This document shows, piece by piece, positions 18,091 through 27,263 of a DNA stretch of 64,000 nucleotides. Position 1 is the first letter of the stretch. The number at the start of each line of letters is the position of its first letter. The notes under the pieces were generated by a model. It ran no database searches. It was not told the DNA's origin and worked only from the letters and a program-made list of their open reading frames with translations. A program made the translations under genes and the position numbers. Origin of the DNA: Labrenzia sp. CE80 (GTDB lineage: Bacteria; Pseudomonadota; Alphaproteobacteria; Rhizobiales; Stappiaceae); NCBI RefSeq assembly GCF_009650605.1, contig NZ_WAJT01000001.1, positions 1,240,001 through 1,304,000 on the forward strand, read 5' to 3'.

Positions 18091-19245
18091 ATGAACGCAC
18101 AGGTACAGCTCAAAACGGTCGACGAAGCGGTCTCGCCGAACAGGATCGAAAGCATCTTGGCGAATGTGACGCAGATCGCCAAGACCGACCTCGCGCCGCT
18201 CGTTCACGATATCGATCTCAAGGGTGTCTATCCGGAAAACGTGATGCGTGCGCTTGGCGAAGCAGGGGCCTATGGGCAGCATGCGCCGATGACGTCTGCA
18301 TCGTCGCCGTCTCCGGACGCCTTCGATCTGGAGACCGCGATCCGCGCTATGTCAATCGTAGGGGAAGAGTGCCTGTCCACGGCCTTCTGCGTTTGGTGTC
18401 AGGATGCGCTCGCCTGGTACATCGCCAACTCCGGCAACGACGCGCTCAAGAAAAACCTCGGCCCCAAGGTGGCCAGCGGTGAGGTTCTTGGCGGCACCGG
18501 TCTGTCCAACCCGATGAAATCTCTCTTCGGCATCGAGAAGCTTCGCCTCAAGGGCGTCAGGGTTGATGGCGGGTTTGAAGTCACGGGCACCTTGCCCTGG
18601 GTCTCCAACCTTGGAGAAGATCATCATTTCGGCATCGTCTTCGCACTTCCTGGCGAGGAGGATCGCAAGGTTATGGCCGTTGCCGATTGTTCAGCCGAGG
18701 GCGTGAAGATCTCGGAAAATGATGATTTTGTTGCTCTGGACGGCACCAGGACCTTCGCCATCCAGTTGCGCAACGCGTTCATTCCAGCCGAAAGCGTGCT
18801 TGCCGATCCGATCGACGACTACATCCCGCGTATTCGTGCCGGTTTCATCTTGCTGCAGGCAGGTATGGCGTTCGGCATGATCCGGTCATGCATCGACCTC
18901 ATGGAACAGGCCGGTCAGACGCTGTCTCACGTCAATTGTCATCTTCCAGATCAACCCGACGACTTCAGGGCTCAGCTGGACGCCATGGAGCGCGAGGTCT
19001 TCGAGCTCGCACGCACACCCTTCGATCCGTCGAAGGAGTATTTCATTCGCGTCATCAAGGCGCGCCTGGCCGCCGGTGATGCCTCCGTTGCTGCCGCGCA
19101 CAACGCGATGCTCCATTGCGGAGCTCGTGGCTATGTCCGCCGCGGAGCTGCTCAGCGCCGACTGCGTGAGGCCTACTTCGTCGCCATCGTGACGCCTGCC
19201 ACCAAGCAACTCAGAAAAATGCTGTCCGATCTCGGGGCCGCCTGA
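18091..19245 (+). CDS. Acyl-CoA dehydrogenase-like flavoprotein (possible monooxygenase)
   Basis: A protein of 384 residues with the three-part ACAD layout: N-terminal helices, a beta domain (about 125-225; GGTGLSNPMKSL, GTLPWVSN) and C-terminal helices (about 240-380). The C-terminus lacks the usual YEGT-like segment and reads REAYFVAIVTPATKQ, so it may belong to the flavin monooxygenase branch (DszC/SfnC-like) rather than being a true CoA-ester dehydrogenase. I chose the start at 18091 for its GAGGAGG ribosome site; the longer open frame runs back into the OsmC gene. Neighbours suggest action on a sulfur- or nitrogen-containing small molecule. Confidence 0.8.
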   Translation: MNAQVQLKTVDEAVSPNRIESILANVTQIAKTDLAPLVHDIDLKGVYPENVMRALGEAGAYGQHAPMTSASSPSPDAFDLETAIRAMSIVGEECLSTAFCVWCQDALAWYIANSGNDALKKNLGPKVASGEVLGGTGLSNPMKSLFGIEKLRLKGVRVDGGFEVTGTLPWVSNLGEDHHFGIVFALPGEEDRKVMAVADCSAEGVKISENDDFVALDGTRTFAIQLRNAFIPAESVLADPIDDYIPRIRAGFILLQAGMAFGMIRSCIDLMEQAGQTLSHVNCHLPDQPDDFRAQLDAMEREVFELARTPFDPSKEYFIRVIKARLAAGDASVAAAHNAMLHCGARGYVRRGAAQRRLREAYFVAIVTPATKQLRKMLSDLGAA

Positions 19246-19281
19246 TCTCACCGATTTGTTTTTGAAGAAGGAGTAGTGACA

Positions 19282-20136
19282 ATGACCGATGGTACTTTGA
19301 TTTCTCCCGAAGGCCTTGAAAGCCTGTGCGCCAGTGAACCCTGTGTCGTGATCGACACGCGGGCACCAGACGCTTATGCCGCCGGTCATATTCCCGGGGC
19401 TGTCAACCTGCATGACATCTTCACCTATCTGGCGACGTCGTCACCCGAAGGCATTGCCGAATTGCGCGGCAAGTTCGCCGAAGAGTTCGGCTCCGTCGGT
19501 TTGTCGGGTGCAGAGACCGCGGTGATCTACGAACAATCCATGGCGTCGGGCTTTGGACAGTCCTGCCGGGGGTACTTCCTGCTGCAGTATCTCGGCTATC
19601 CGAAGATCAAGGTCCTCCATGGTGGCTATGAAGCCTGGACCGCCGCAGGTCTAACAGCATCAACCGATGCTGTTGCTCCGGAGCCCAAGGCCTTCCCGGT
19701 TTCTGATGCCGGGGCTGACTTGATGATGAATGTCAGCGACATGATGAGCGCTGTCGACAGCGAAGAGGTCGTCAAACTGGACGTGCGTGATATCGACGAG
19801 TGGATTGCGGAAAGCTCTTCGCCATATGGCAAGGACTTCTGCCCGCGCAAGGGGCGTATTCCAGGTGCCAGGTGGATCGAATGGTACCGGATGATGAAGC
19901 CGACGGCGTCCGGGCCGATGATCAAGTCCAAGGAAGAGGTTCTGGCTGAATGCGCCACGGTTGGCATCACGCCGGAGACGCCCGTCGCGCTCTATTGTTT
20001 CAAGGGCGCTCGCGCATCGAACACCTATCTGGCGCTGAAGGAAGCTGGCGTGAAAGACGTCAAGATCTACTTCGGCTCGTGGAATGAATGGTCCCGGGAT
20101 CCTGCGCTCCCGATCGAGGAAGGTCTGCCGTTCTAA
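19282..20136 (+). CDS. Two-domain rhodanese-family sulfurtransferase
   Basis: A protein of 284 residues with tandem rhodanese domains (about 1-125 and 145-284). The second has an active-site loop with Cys239 (YCFKGARAS). The first has Glu84-Gln85-Ser86 where the Cys would be, so it is probably structural, as is usual for thiosulfate sulfurtransferases. ATG at 19282 is favoured over an in-frame GTG at 19276 by GGAG spacing. Such enzymes move sulfane sulfur to acceptors including cyanide or thiols; next to cyanase this hints at chemistry linking sulfur to a C-N unit. Confidence 0.87.
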   Translation: MTDGTLISPEGLESLCASEPCVVIDTRAPDAYAAGHIPGAVNLHDIFTYLATSSPEGIAELRGKFAEEFGSVGLSGAETAVIYEQSMASGFGQSCRGYFLLQYLGYPKIKVLHGGYEAWTAAGLTASTDAVAPEPKAFPVSDAGADLMMNVSDMMSAVDSEEVVKLDVRDIDEWIAESSSPYGKDFCPRKGRIPGARWIEWYRMMKPTASGPMIKSKEEVLAECATVGITPETPVALYCFKGARASNTYLALKEAGVKDVKIYFGSWNEWSRDPALPIEEGLPF

Positions 20137-20137
20137 G

Positions 20138-20231
20138 GCCGGCTTCCAGCCGGCGGCTGCCTGCCGCCGGCGCATTGCTCAGCAAAGAAGCGCTGAGCCC
20201 GAGAGCCACGGTCGAATGCCGTGTGCGTGGC
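20138..20231 (+). other. Hairpin-rich leader upstream of cyanase
   Basis: The 167-nt gap before cynS contains competing inverted repeats: GCCGGC/GCCGGC (20138-20143 with 20149-20154), GCCGGCGGC/GCCGCCGGC (20149-20157 with 20163-20171) and GCCACG/CGTGGC (20205-20210 with 20226-20231). The first two share bases and are mutually exclusive. I do not recognise a known riboswitch; attenuation or mRNA processing is possible. Confidence 0.45.
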
Positions 20232-20303
20232 CTGGCGGGCATGCGGGCCTCTGTCTGCAAGACTTATTCAAACGAACCGACAACCTATTACTGGAGAGCA
20301 ATT

Positions 20304-20807
20304 ATGAGCACCGTGACGACCATGCCGTCCGCTGATGTGACATTGGCGCCGCTGATGACAAAACTTGAAATGACCGAACTGGTCATGGCTGCGAAATTCG
20401 CCAGGCAGGCGAGCTGGGCCGACATTTCGGCCGCCGCCGGCATGTCCGATGTCTTTGTCGTTTCCGCATGCCTTGGCCAGAATGCACTGCCTGCCGAGGC
20501 GGCGGCAAAAGTGGCGGCGTTTCTAGGGCTTGGCAATCGGACCAAGGACGTGGAAATTGCGTTGCAGCTGCCGCCCAAGAAGGCACAGGAAGCTGAGACC
20601 GTCTCCAAGGATCCGTTGATCTACCGGTTCTTTGAAATCACCTATGTCTATGGTGACACCATCAAGGAGCTGATCCACGAGGAATTTGGCGACGGTATCA
20701 TGAGTGCGATTGATTTTGACCTGAAGATCGAGCGGGAGGAAAACCCCAAGGGCGACAGGGTCAAGATCACGATGTGCGGAAAGTTCCTGCCGTATAATCA
20801 GTGGTGA
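20304..20807 (+). CDS. cynS: Cyanase (cyanate hydratase)
   Basis: Converts cyanate and bicarbonate to ammonia and CO2 via carbamate. At 167 residues it is slightly longer than the 156-residue E. coli enzyme, by about 12 N-terminal residues. The catalytic triad is intact: Arg108 and Glu111 in YRFFE and Ser134 in GIMSAIDF. N-terminal helical bundle about 18-90, C-terminal catalytic domain about 100-167. The start at 20304 has GGAGAG upstream; the open frame continues further back without ribosome-site support. No carbonic anhydrase gene is nearby. Last gene of the sigma-54 operon. Confidence 0.95.
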   Translation: MSTVTTMPSADVTLAPLMTKLEMTELVMAAKFARQASWADISAAAGMSDVFVVSACLGQNALPAEAAAKVAAFLGLGNRTKDVEIALQLPPKKAQEAETVSKDPLIYRFFEITYVYGDTIKELIHEEFGDGIMSAIDFDLKIEREENPKGDRVKITMCGKFLPYNQW

Positions 20808-20819
20808 TGCCCGCAGCAA

Positions 20820-20852
20820 GCTCTGCCGGACCACCCTCGGGTTCGGCGGAGC
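20820..20852 (+). other. Weak hairpin after cyanase
   Basis: Stem GCTCTGCCG/CGGCGGAGC with one G-U pair and a 15-nt loop, without a U-run, starting 13 nt after cynS. It may mark the transcript end, but the support is weak. The rest of the 266-nt gap up to the next gene shows nothing else that I can name. Confidence 0.3.
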
Positions 20853-21073
20853 GCTTCAGCTCGCAGGATCTGATGTGTTGGTGAGCCTCGCAGCCTTCTC
20901 GCTGTCTTTGGCCACCCAGATGCGTCGAATGCGGCGGTTCGGGCACCAGGCTGTTTGAAGCGGCTCTCGGCCTGTGCCATGATCATGTTTGATGAGCAGC
21001 GCGCAATATTTAGCGCTACTCACTCCATCTTTTCGCGGGCATTTCCGCATTTCATGGTCAAAAAGAGGTCGTA

Positions 21074-22204
21074 ATGGTTCTCGCCGAGCTTGGATTCGAT
21101 GCTGGTCAGATTCTCGCGGGCTTGAAGCCCTGGGTGGAGTGCGAAAGCCCTACCTATGACGCGGCAGCAGTCGACCGCATGATGGATCTTGCAATCTATG
21201 ACCTTGTGGCCGCTGGCGCGACGATTGAGCGAATTCCTGGACGCATGGGCTTTGGCGGATCGGTCCGAGCGACCTTTCCGCACAAATCGGCTGGGGAGCC
21301 GGGGATCCTGATTTCCGGCCACCTTGATACTGTGCATCCCGTCGGGACTCTTGATGTCTTGCCATGGCGGATCGATGGCAACAAATGCTACGGGCCGGGC
21401 GTGATGGACATGAAGGCGGGGAACTACCTCGCGATCGACGCCATTCGAAAACTTGCGCTCGCAGGCTATGAAACGCCTCTGCCGGTCACGGTCCTGTTCA
21501 CTCCCGACGAAGAGGTTGGAACGCCGTCGACGCGTGAGCTGATCGAAATGGAGGCGCGGAAGAACAAATATGTTCTGGTCCCGGAGCCTGCGAGCGCGGA
21601 CGGCGGTGCTGTCACCGGGCGCTATGCAATCGCGCGTTTTCACCTGAAAGCCAAGGGCAAGTCGAGCCATGCCAGCTGGGCGCTTGAGGATGGGCGCTCG
21701 GCGATCGCTGCCATGGCGCGGAAAATCCTCCAGATCGAGGCGCTGACCACGCCAGACTGCACATTCAGCGTCGGCGTCGTCAAAGGCGGCCAGTGGGTCA
21801 ATTGCGTGTCGTCGCTGTGCGAGGCGGAGGTTCTGAGTATGGCCAAGCGTCAGGCCGACCTTGATGACGGTGTCGAGCGGATGCTTGCGCTGAACGAAGA
21901 AGCAGGTGGTGTCGTTTTCGAGGTGACACAGAGTGTGACGCGGCCGGTGTGGGAGCCGTCTTCCGAAACCCTGGCGATGTATGATCTTGCACGTGATGTC
22001 GCCAAGGAAATCGGCTTCGATCTGACGCACGGCAGTGCGGGCGGTGGATCAGACGGCAACTTTACCGGAGCGATGGGCATTCCGACCCTGGATTCCATTG
22101 GGGTTCGCGGCCGAGGGTTGCACACGCTCGATGAACATATCTACATCGACAGTCTGGTTGAGCGCGCGCAGCTCATAGCCGGAATGCTCATGCGCCTTGC
22201 TTAG
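21074..22204 (+). CDS. M20-family metallohydrolase (carboxypeptidase G2/ArgE-like)
   Basis: Zinc amidohydrolase of 376 residues. Visible metal and catalytic motifs: His83 and Asp85 in SGHLDTVHP, Asp112 in GPGVMDMKAG, and Glu146-Glu147 in TPDEEVG. The C-terminal metal His probably lies in RGLHTLDEHI. A dimerisation insert spans about 180-290. Start supported by GAGGT upstream. The family removes acyl or amino-acyl groups from small substrates; it is a lone plus-strand gene convergent with the deacetylase-like gene, and its substrate is not evident. Confidence 0.85.
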   Translation: MVLAELGFDAGQILAGLKPWVECESPTYDAAAVDRMMDLAIYDLVAAGATIERIPGRMGFGGSVRATFPHKSAGEPGILISGHLDTVHPVGTLDVLPWRIDGNKCYGPGVMDMKAGNYLAIDAIRKLALAGYETPLPVTVLFTPDEEVGTPSTRELIEMEARKNKYVLVPEPASADGGAVTGRYAIARFHLKAKGKSSHASWALEDGRSAIAAMARKILQIEALTTPDCTFSVGVVKGGQWVNCVSSLCEAEVLSMAKRQADLDDGVERMLALNEEAGGVVFEVTQSVTRPVWEPSSETLAMYDLARDVAKEIGFDLTHGSAGGGSDGNFTGAMGIPTLDSIGVRGRGLHTLDEHIYIDSLVERAQLIAGMLMRLA

Positions 22205-22229
22205 ATCGTTTCTCTTCTCGGCGAGTGCA

Positions 22230-23270
22230 TCAGGTGCTGCCGGACTTGCCCAGTTCGTCGCGGCAGGCAGTCAGATACGCCTCTGCATTGTTTGAAAGTG
22301 ACGGGCCGAGGTAGCCGCCTTCCTGAATGAGGGCTGTCGGCAGTCCCATCTGGACGATTTCGCGTGCCATTGTGGCAAAGCCCTTGCCCGTCATGCCGAC
22401 TTCGGAAAGTGGATCGTCCTCGGCCATATCAAAGCCGAGCGAGATGACAATGGCCTTTGCACCGAAGGCCTGGATGGCTCTTACACCTTCACGGAAGCGT
22501 GACAGGATGGCGTCTTCCCCTGCACCGGGCTGAAGCGTGAGGTTCAAGGTTGTGCCATCGCCATCGCCTTCGCCGCGTTCGTCCTCGTAGCCCAGATAGT
22601 AGGTCGGATAATTGTCTGGATCGACGTGGAGCGAGCACATGAAGACATCACTGCGGTCATAGAAGATGTCCATGGTGCCATTGCCTGTATGGGTGTCGAT
22701 GTCAAAGACAGCGACCTTCGAGAATGTGCCGCGCAGCAGCTGGGCCGCGATAGCTGCATTGTTGAAGATGCAAAAGCCGTTGGCGCCATTTGACAAGGCG
22801 TGATGGCCTGGCGGCCGGCACAGGCCATAGACCATCTGTTCGCCTGCTGCGACGCGTGTGGCGGTCTCGACTGCGGTCTGGGCAGACCAATAGATGGCTT
22901 CATAGGTGTTTTCGGTCAGGGGGACAGAGGTGTCCGTCGCGTACCAACCAAGTTGACCGTAGATTGAAGAGGACATTCTGCCCGCGCGCCGGCCTGGGTG
23001 ATAGGTGGGAATGGCTTCCGCATCACCGGCCTCTGCACGCCAGCGGGCAAAGGCGTCTTTCCAGAAGTCCACATAGCCGTGGTCGTGGACGGCCTTGATC
23101 GGGTCAACCCCATAGTCGCCGGGTGTCTCGATGGCAAAGCCGTTCTTCAAGAGCATGTCGCGGATCAGGATGGCACGTTCCGGCTGCTCAGGATGGGGAA
23201 TATAGGCCCCGCGTCTGAAATAGCGTTCCGGATTGTGCTTGAGCTGACGTTCGTCGAAGATGGCTTTCAT
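22230..23270 (-). CDS. Histone-deacetylase-family amidohydrolase (acetylpolyamine amidohydrolase-like)
   Basis: Zinc deacetylase of 346 residues. The catalytic His156-His157 (RPPGHHA), metal ligands Asp192 and His194 (DIDTHTGNGT) and Asp281 (SLGFD), and catalytic Tyr320 (EGGY) are all present. Bacterial members remove acetyl groups from polyamines or related amines. Last gene of the class II aldolase/peptide-transporter operon, 19 nt after the dehydrogenase gene, so it probably deacetylates an imported N-acetyl compound (inference). Confidence 0.88.
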   Translation of the reverse strand: MKAIFDERQLKHNPERYFRRGAYIPHPEQPERAILIRDMLLKNGFAIETPGDYGVDPIKAVHDHGYVDFWKDAFARWRAEAGDAEAIPTYHPGRRAGRMSSSIYGQLGWYATDTSVPLTENTYEAIYWSAQTAVETATRVAAGEQMVYGLCRPPGHHALSNGANGFCIFNNAAIAAQLLRGTFSKVAVFDIDTHTGNGTMDIFYDRSDVFMCSLHVDPDNYPTYYLGYEDERGEGDGDGTTLNLTLQPGAGEDAILSRFREGVRAIQAFGAKAIVISLGFDMAEDDPLSEVGMTGKGFATMAREIVQMGLPTALIQEGGYLGPSLSNNAEAYLTACRDELGKSGST

Positions 23271-23289
23271 GGAAGGATCCTAAGAGGGC

Positions 23290-24252
23290 TCAATAGCCCT
23301 GGGTACGGTCGACTGTATTTTCAGGAACACGCCCATCAACGGCGGCAATTGCCGCCTCGGTGACCTGCTTCGCAACGATTGCGGCGGAACTGTCGCTGGC
23401 ATGGTGAGGCGTGATCAGAATCTTGTCGTTGCGCCACCAGCGATGATCCTCGGGAAGGGGTTCGGTTCTGAAAACATCCAGAGATGCTCCGCCGAGCTGG
23501 CCACTGGCCAAAGCCTTGTCGAGATCCTCGTCAACGAGGTGCTGGCCGCGCCCAAGCTGGATCAGGCGTGCACCGGTTGGCATCAGATTGAACAGGTCCT
23601 CATTGAGAATGTTCTCCGTCTGTGGGGTGAGCGGAAGAACATTGATCAAGGCCTGTGATCTGGCGGCGACCCTCTCAACGGAAGAGGCGCCTGTCTCAAA
23701 GGATATGCCTGCGGCCGGTGCTTCGGAGGAGTGTTTGCGTACGGCAGCCACAACAGGAAATCCAAGGGCTGCGACAGCCTCTGCGATGGCCTTGCCCATC
23801 AGGCCGTAGCCAAGCACACCAACGGTGTAGTCCTTGGGAGAGACGCTCAGGTTTTGCTGATCCCACATCGAAAAAGCCTGCCTTTGAAGATAGTGGCTCA
23901 TGTTGCGGTGATGCCAGACCACTTGCCAGACCGCAAAGCCGGCCATCATGTCGGCCTGGGCGTCGTCCCGTATCCTTGTCAGATGGGTTGACGCAGGCAA
24001 GCTGGGGCAGTTGATCAGACTGTCGACGCCAGCTGCGATTGACGAGACCAGTCGAAGATTGGGGTAGGGCGTGAAGGCATCAGTTTTAGGATACCAGGCA
24101 ACTGAAAACTGAATGCGGCTCGGATCTTCAATATCCTGTGGCGAGCGGATCCGGACCTTGTCGGCATAGGGGCTGAAGATATCCGCGAACAGCTCTTCCA
24201 GATCAAGTTTTGAGCTGAGGTAGACGCCCTCAATAACTGCGCTGCTGGTCAC
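23290..24252 (-). CDS. D-2-hydroxyacid dehydrogenase, glyoxylate/hydroxypyruvate reductase A-like
   Basis: NAD(P)-dependent oxidoreductase of 320 residues. The Rossmann motif GYGLMGKAIAEAVA is clear, a catalytic Arg follows in LIQLGRGQHLVDEDL, a Glu occurs in VFRTEPLPEDH, and the catalytic His is in ITPHHAS. The GTG start at 24252 overlaps the stop of the upstream M20 gene by 4 nt (GTGA). It probably reduces a 2-oxoacid or glyoxylate product formed in the pathway of this operon. Confidence 0.85.
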   Translation of the reverse strand: MTSSAVIEGVYLSSKLDLEELFADIFSPYADKVRIRSPQDIEDPSRIQFSVAWYPKTDAFTPYPNLRLVSSIAAGVDSLINCPSLPASTHLTRIRDDAQADMMAGFAVWQVVWHHRNMSHYLQRQAFSMWDQQNLSVSPKDYTVGVLGYGLMGKAIAEAVAALGFPVVAAVRKHSSEAPAAGISFETGASSVERVAARSQALINVLPLTPQTENILNEDLFNLMPTGARLIQLGRGQHLVDEDLDKALASGQLGGASLDVFRTEPLPEDHRWWRNDKILITPHHASDSSAAIVAKQVTEAAIAAVDGRVPENTVDRTQGY

Positions 24253-25550
24253 GTCGTTTCCTTGTTCGGCATGATTTCCTCCAGTCCGCACCACTCGGCG
24301 ATGAAGAGGGCAATGGTTCCGGTAACCCGTTTTATGGACGAAAGGCTGACGCGCTCATCAAAGCCGTGAATGTCTTCGGAGATGGGGCCATAAACCAGGC
24401 ACGGCATGTCGGCATAGATCACGAAGACGCGGGCGTCCAGGTAGCTCGGCGTCACAAAGGATGTCAGCTCTTTGTCTGTAGCCTGTCGATGGGCCGCAGC
24501 CAGTGTTTGTTCGGCCTCGGTGTTTTCCTCAAGCACATAGCCGCGGGCGAAGAACCCGTTCCAGGTGATTTTTGGAGGGCGATTGCCGAGGAAACTGTCG
24601 CCGGCAAGATTGCTGGCAAGGTGGTCTTCGATCTGCCGCGCACGGTCCTTGGGGTCATCGCCAGGGTAGATGGCGATGCGGCAATGGAGTTTGCACCAGG
24701 CGGCAACGGTGGATGCCCAATCACCGCCTTCAATCTTGCCAACGTTGAAATTGATCGGGTGATCTTCGGTTTCGAAGTAGGGGTAGTTGGCTTTTTCGCC
24801 ATTCCAGTCTTCGCACAGGCGCTTCAGGCTCTCGATCACGCGGAAGCTGGCTTCAATTGCATTTGCGCCCGTACCTGCTTCTCGGACATGGACAGGATGG
24901 CCAGAAACCTCGATTTCAAACCAGAGGACGCCGGTGTTCGCGCGAACGAGCTTTTCGTCTTCAGGCTCGGGAATGATCGCGGCGTCAGCCGTATAGCCTT
25001 CGACAAGGCATGCTAGTGCGCCGTTGCCGGTGCATTCCTCTTCAACGACACTTTGAATGTGAACCTTGGCTGCCGGCTGCAAACCCAGGCGGCGCAGTGC
25101 ATCGAGCGCAAAGATATTGGCGACAATGCCCGCCTTCATGTCTCCGCTACCACGGCCATGGAGCCAGTCGCCATCGCGCTTTGGTTCATATGGTGCGGAG
25201 ACCTTCCACATGTCGTGAGGGCCTTCGGGCACGACGTCAACGTGGCCATTGAGGATCAGGGATTTGCCTTTGCTCGCGCGCGGCAGGTGGGTGGCGACCA
25301 CATTCAACGCCGCGCTGTAGTCCACTGTGACGGGGGAAAACCCCGGATGATCATGGATCTTGTCCAGGTCAATCGCAAAGGTCTCGACGTCATAGCCGCG
25401 GTCGCCGAGGGCCTTGCCCAGGAAACGCTGTGCGTCCTGCTCCTGGCCGCGCAACGAGGGAAAGCGGATGAGATCCTCGGTAAAGGCAACTTGCTCTTCA
25501 AAACCGGCTTCGACGGCATCAAGGATCGATTGTGTCAGTTCGGCGTCCAA
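24249..25550 (-). CDS. M20 ArgE/DapE-family deacylase
   Basis: Zinc deacylase of 433 residues with NGHVDVVPEG (His and Asp), a metal Asp in GRGSGDMKAG, Glu-Glu in VVEEECTG and a C-terminal His in DIHGFDERV. The best start is a TTG at 25550: no ATG or GTG is available, and GAGAAAG lies 8 nt upstream. It follows the fused transporter ATPase gene and precedes the dehydrogenase gene, so it probably acts on the imported compound by cleaving an N-acyl or peptide-like bond. Confidence 0.85.
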   Translation of the reverse strand: MDAELTQSILDAVEAGFEEQVAFTEDLIRFPSLRGQEQDAQRFLGKALGDRGYDVETFAIDLDKIHDHPGFSPVTVDYSAALNVVATHLPRASKGKSLILNGHVDVVPEGPHDMWKVSAPYEPKRDGDWLHGRGSGDMKAGIVANIFALDALRRLGLQPAAKVHIQSVVEEECTGNGALACLVEGYTADAAIIPEPEDEKLVRANTGVLWFEIEVSGHPVHVREAGTGANAIEASFRVIESLKRLCEDWNGEKANYPYFETEDHPINFNVGKIEGGDWASTVAAWCKLHCRIAIYPGDDPKDRARQIEDHLASNLAGDSFLGNRPPKITWNGFFARGYVLEENTEAEQTLAAAHRQATDKELTSFVTPSYLDARVFVIYADMPCLVYGPISEDIHGFDERVSLSSIKRVTGTIALFIAEWCGLEEIMPNKETT

Positions 25551-25628
25551 GGAGGTGACTTTCTCAAAGTGAACATGTTCGAGAAGGCTGGTCGTCCAGT
25601 GCCTGGCGAGCAGCCCGTATGGCTTGGG

Positions 25629-27263
25629 TCAGGATGTGGCGGCGAGTTCCTTTTCGCGGCCGGGTATCGCCTCGATCAAGGATTGCGTGTAGGCGCTTTG
25701 AGGCGCGTTGAAGATATCGTGGGCCGTGCCGATCTCAACCACTTCGCCTTTTTGCATGACAGCGATCCTGTCACAGATCTGGGCTGCGACCCTGAGGTCA
25801 TGGGTGATAAACACAAGCGCGAGATTCAGGCGCGCTTTCAGGGCGGCCAGAAGATCCAGGACCTGTGCCTGAATGGAGACGTCGAGGGCGGAAACCGCCT
25901 CGTCGGCGATGATCACGCGCGGCTCAAGTGCCAGGGCGCGGGCAATGCCGACCCTTTGCCGCTGACCGCCGGAGAACTCATGCGGGTAGCGGTCGAGGGC
26001 GGACTTGTCGAGGCCGACGAGCTCGAGGAGCTCGGCCGCCTTTGCGAAGGCTTCCGTTGCCGGAACGCCATGTGCGATCGGGCCTTCAGCGATGATCCTG
26101 CCGATCCTGGTGCGCGGATTGAGCGAGGCAAACGGATCCTGGAAAATCATCTGGATCGATTTGCGCGCTGATCTCAGTTTTTCACCCTTCAGATGGGCCA
26201 TGTCCTCGCCCGCGAGAAAGACAGAGCCCGCGTCCGGCTCCATGAGGCGGACTAGGCACCTGCCGACGCTGGATTTGCCGGACCCGCTTTCGCCAACGAT
26301 TCCGAGCGTCTCGCCCTCAGCCAGCTTGAGGTTGATCATCTTGACGGCCTTGACCACGCGCTCAGGCCCACCGAAGAGGCCTCCGCCTGAGCGATAGGTC
26401 TTGCAAAGATCGATGACTTCCAGGATCGGCGTCGGGCTTGTCACCATTTCCTGTTTTTCAGCATGAAGCTTGGGGATCGCTGCGATCAGCTTGCGGGTAT
26501 AGTCATGCTGAGGGTTGTCCAGCACCTCTTCGGCGGTGCCCTTTTCGACGATCTTGCCGAACTGCATCACCGCGACCCGGTCAGCGATTTCGGCGACCAC
26601 GCCGAAGTCATGGGTGATGAACATCACCGCCATGCCATGGCGGTCACGCAGATCGTGGATCAGCTCGAGGATCTGCGCCTGGGTTGTGACGTCCAGGGCT
26701 GTGGTCGGCTCGTCGGCGATAAGGACATCCGGCTCCAGGGCGAGTGCCATCGCGATCATCACCCGCTGGCGCTGACCACCGGACAGTTGAAACGGATATG
26801 CCTGCATAGCCTTTTCAGGATCCGGGATTTGAACCTCGTTGAGAAGCTCCAGCGTGCGCGCGCGGCGTTCTTTCGGTGTCAGGAGGTTGTGGGCTTCAAA
26901 CACCTCGGAGATCTGGTCCTCGATGCGCATCAGCGGGTTGAGCGCAGACATGGGTTCCTGGAAGATCATCGCGATCCGGCGCCCGCGCAGGTCCCGCAAT
27001 TCCGCCTCGCTCAAGGTCAGGAGGTCCTGGCCGCCGAAGAAGATGTGTCCAGCGGTAGGGCGCACCTGCTCCGGAAGCAGACCCATCATCGCGTTGGCGG
27101 ACATGGATTTTCCGGACCCGCTTTCGCCAACAATGCAAAGGATTTCACCCGCGTTGAGCTCATAGGAGACATCGTCTACGGCAAAGGCACGATCAGCGCC
27201 CTCTGGAAGGGCGATCTGCAGATCTTCAATGCGCAGGACCGGTTCGCTTGGCGCGCTTGTCAT
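25629..27263 (-). CDS. Fused peptide-type ABC transporter ATP-binding protein (DppD-DppF), second copy
   Basis: A 544-residue protein with two ABC ATPase domains. The first has Walker [11 protein letters not shown] and signature LSGGQRQR; the second has [11 protein letters not shown] and FSGGQRQR. The open frame extends upstream, but the start at 27263 ([15 protein letters not shown]) overlaps the permease stop by 1 nt (TGATG) and begins at the domain. It is diverged from the other fused ATPase at 7.3-8.9 kb, so these are two separate transport systems. Confidence 0.92.
   Translation of the reverse strand: MTSAPSEPVLRIEDLQIALPEGADRAFAVDDVSYELNAGEILCIVGESGSGKSMSANAMMGLLPEQVRPTAGHIFFGGQDLLTLSEAELRDLRGRRIAMIFQEPMSALNPLMRIEDQISEVFEAHNLLTPKERRARTLELLNEVQIPDPEKAMQAYPFQLSGGQRQRVMIAMALALEPDVLIADEPTTALDVTTQAQILELIHDLRDRHGMAVMFITHDFGVVAEIADRVAVMQFGKIVEKGTAEEVLDNPQHDYTRKLIAAIPKLHAEKQEMVTSPTPILEVIDLCKTYRSGGGLFGGPERVVKAVKMINLKLAEGETLGIVGESGSGKSSVGRCLVRLMEPDAGSVFLAGEDMAHLKGEKLRSARKSIQMIFQDPFASLNPRTRIGRIIAEGPIAHGVPATEAFAKAAELLELVGLDKSALDRYPHEFSGGQRQRVGIARALALEPRVIIADEAVSALDVSIQAQVLDLLAALKARLNLALVFITHDLRVAAQICDRIAVMQKGEVVEIGTAHDIFNAPQSAYTQSLIEAIPGREKELAATS

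Noticed and set aside
21020..22030. A 336-codon minus-strand frame over the M20 hydrolase gene
   Set aside because: Composition is Arg/His-rich without domains, and the plus-strand gene has full metal-site motifs.
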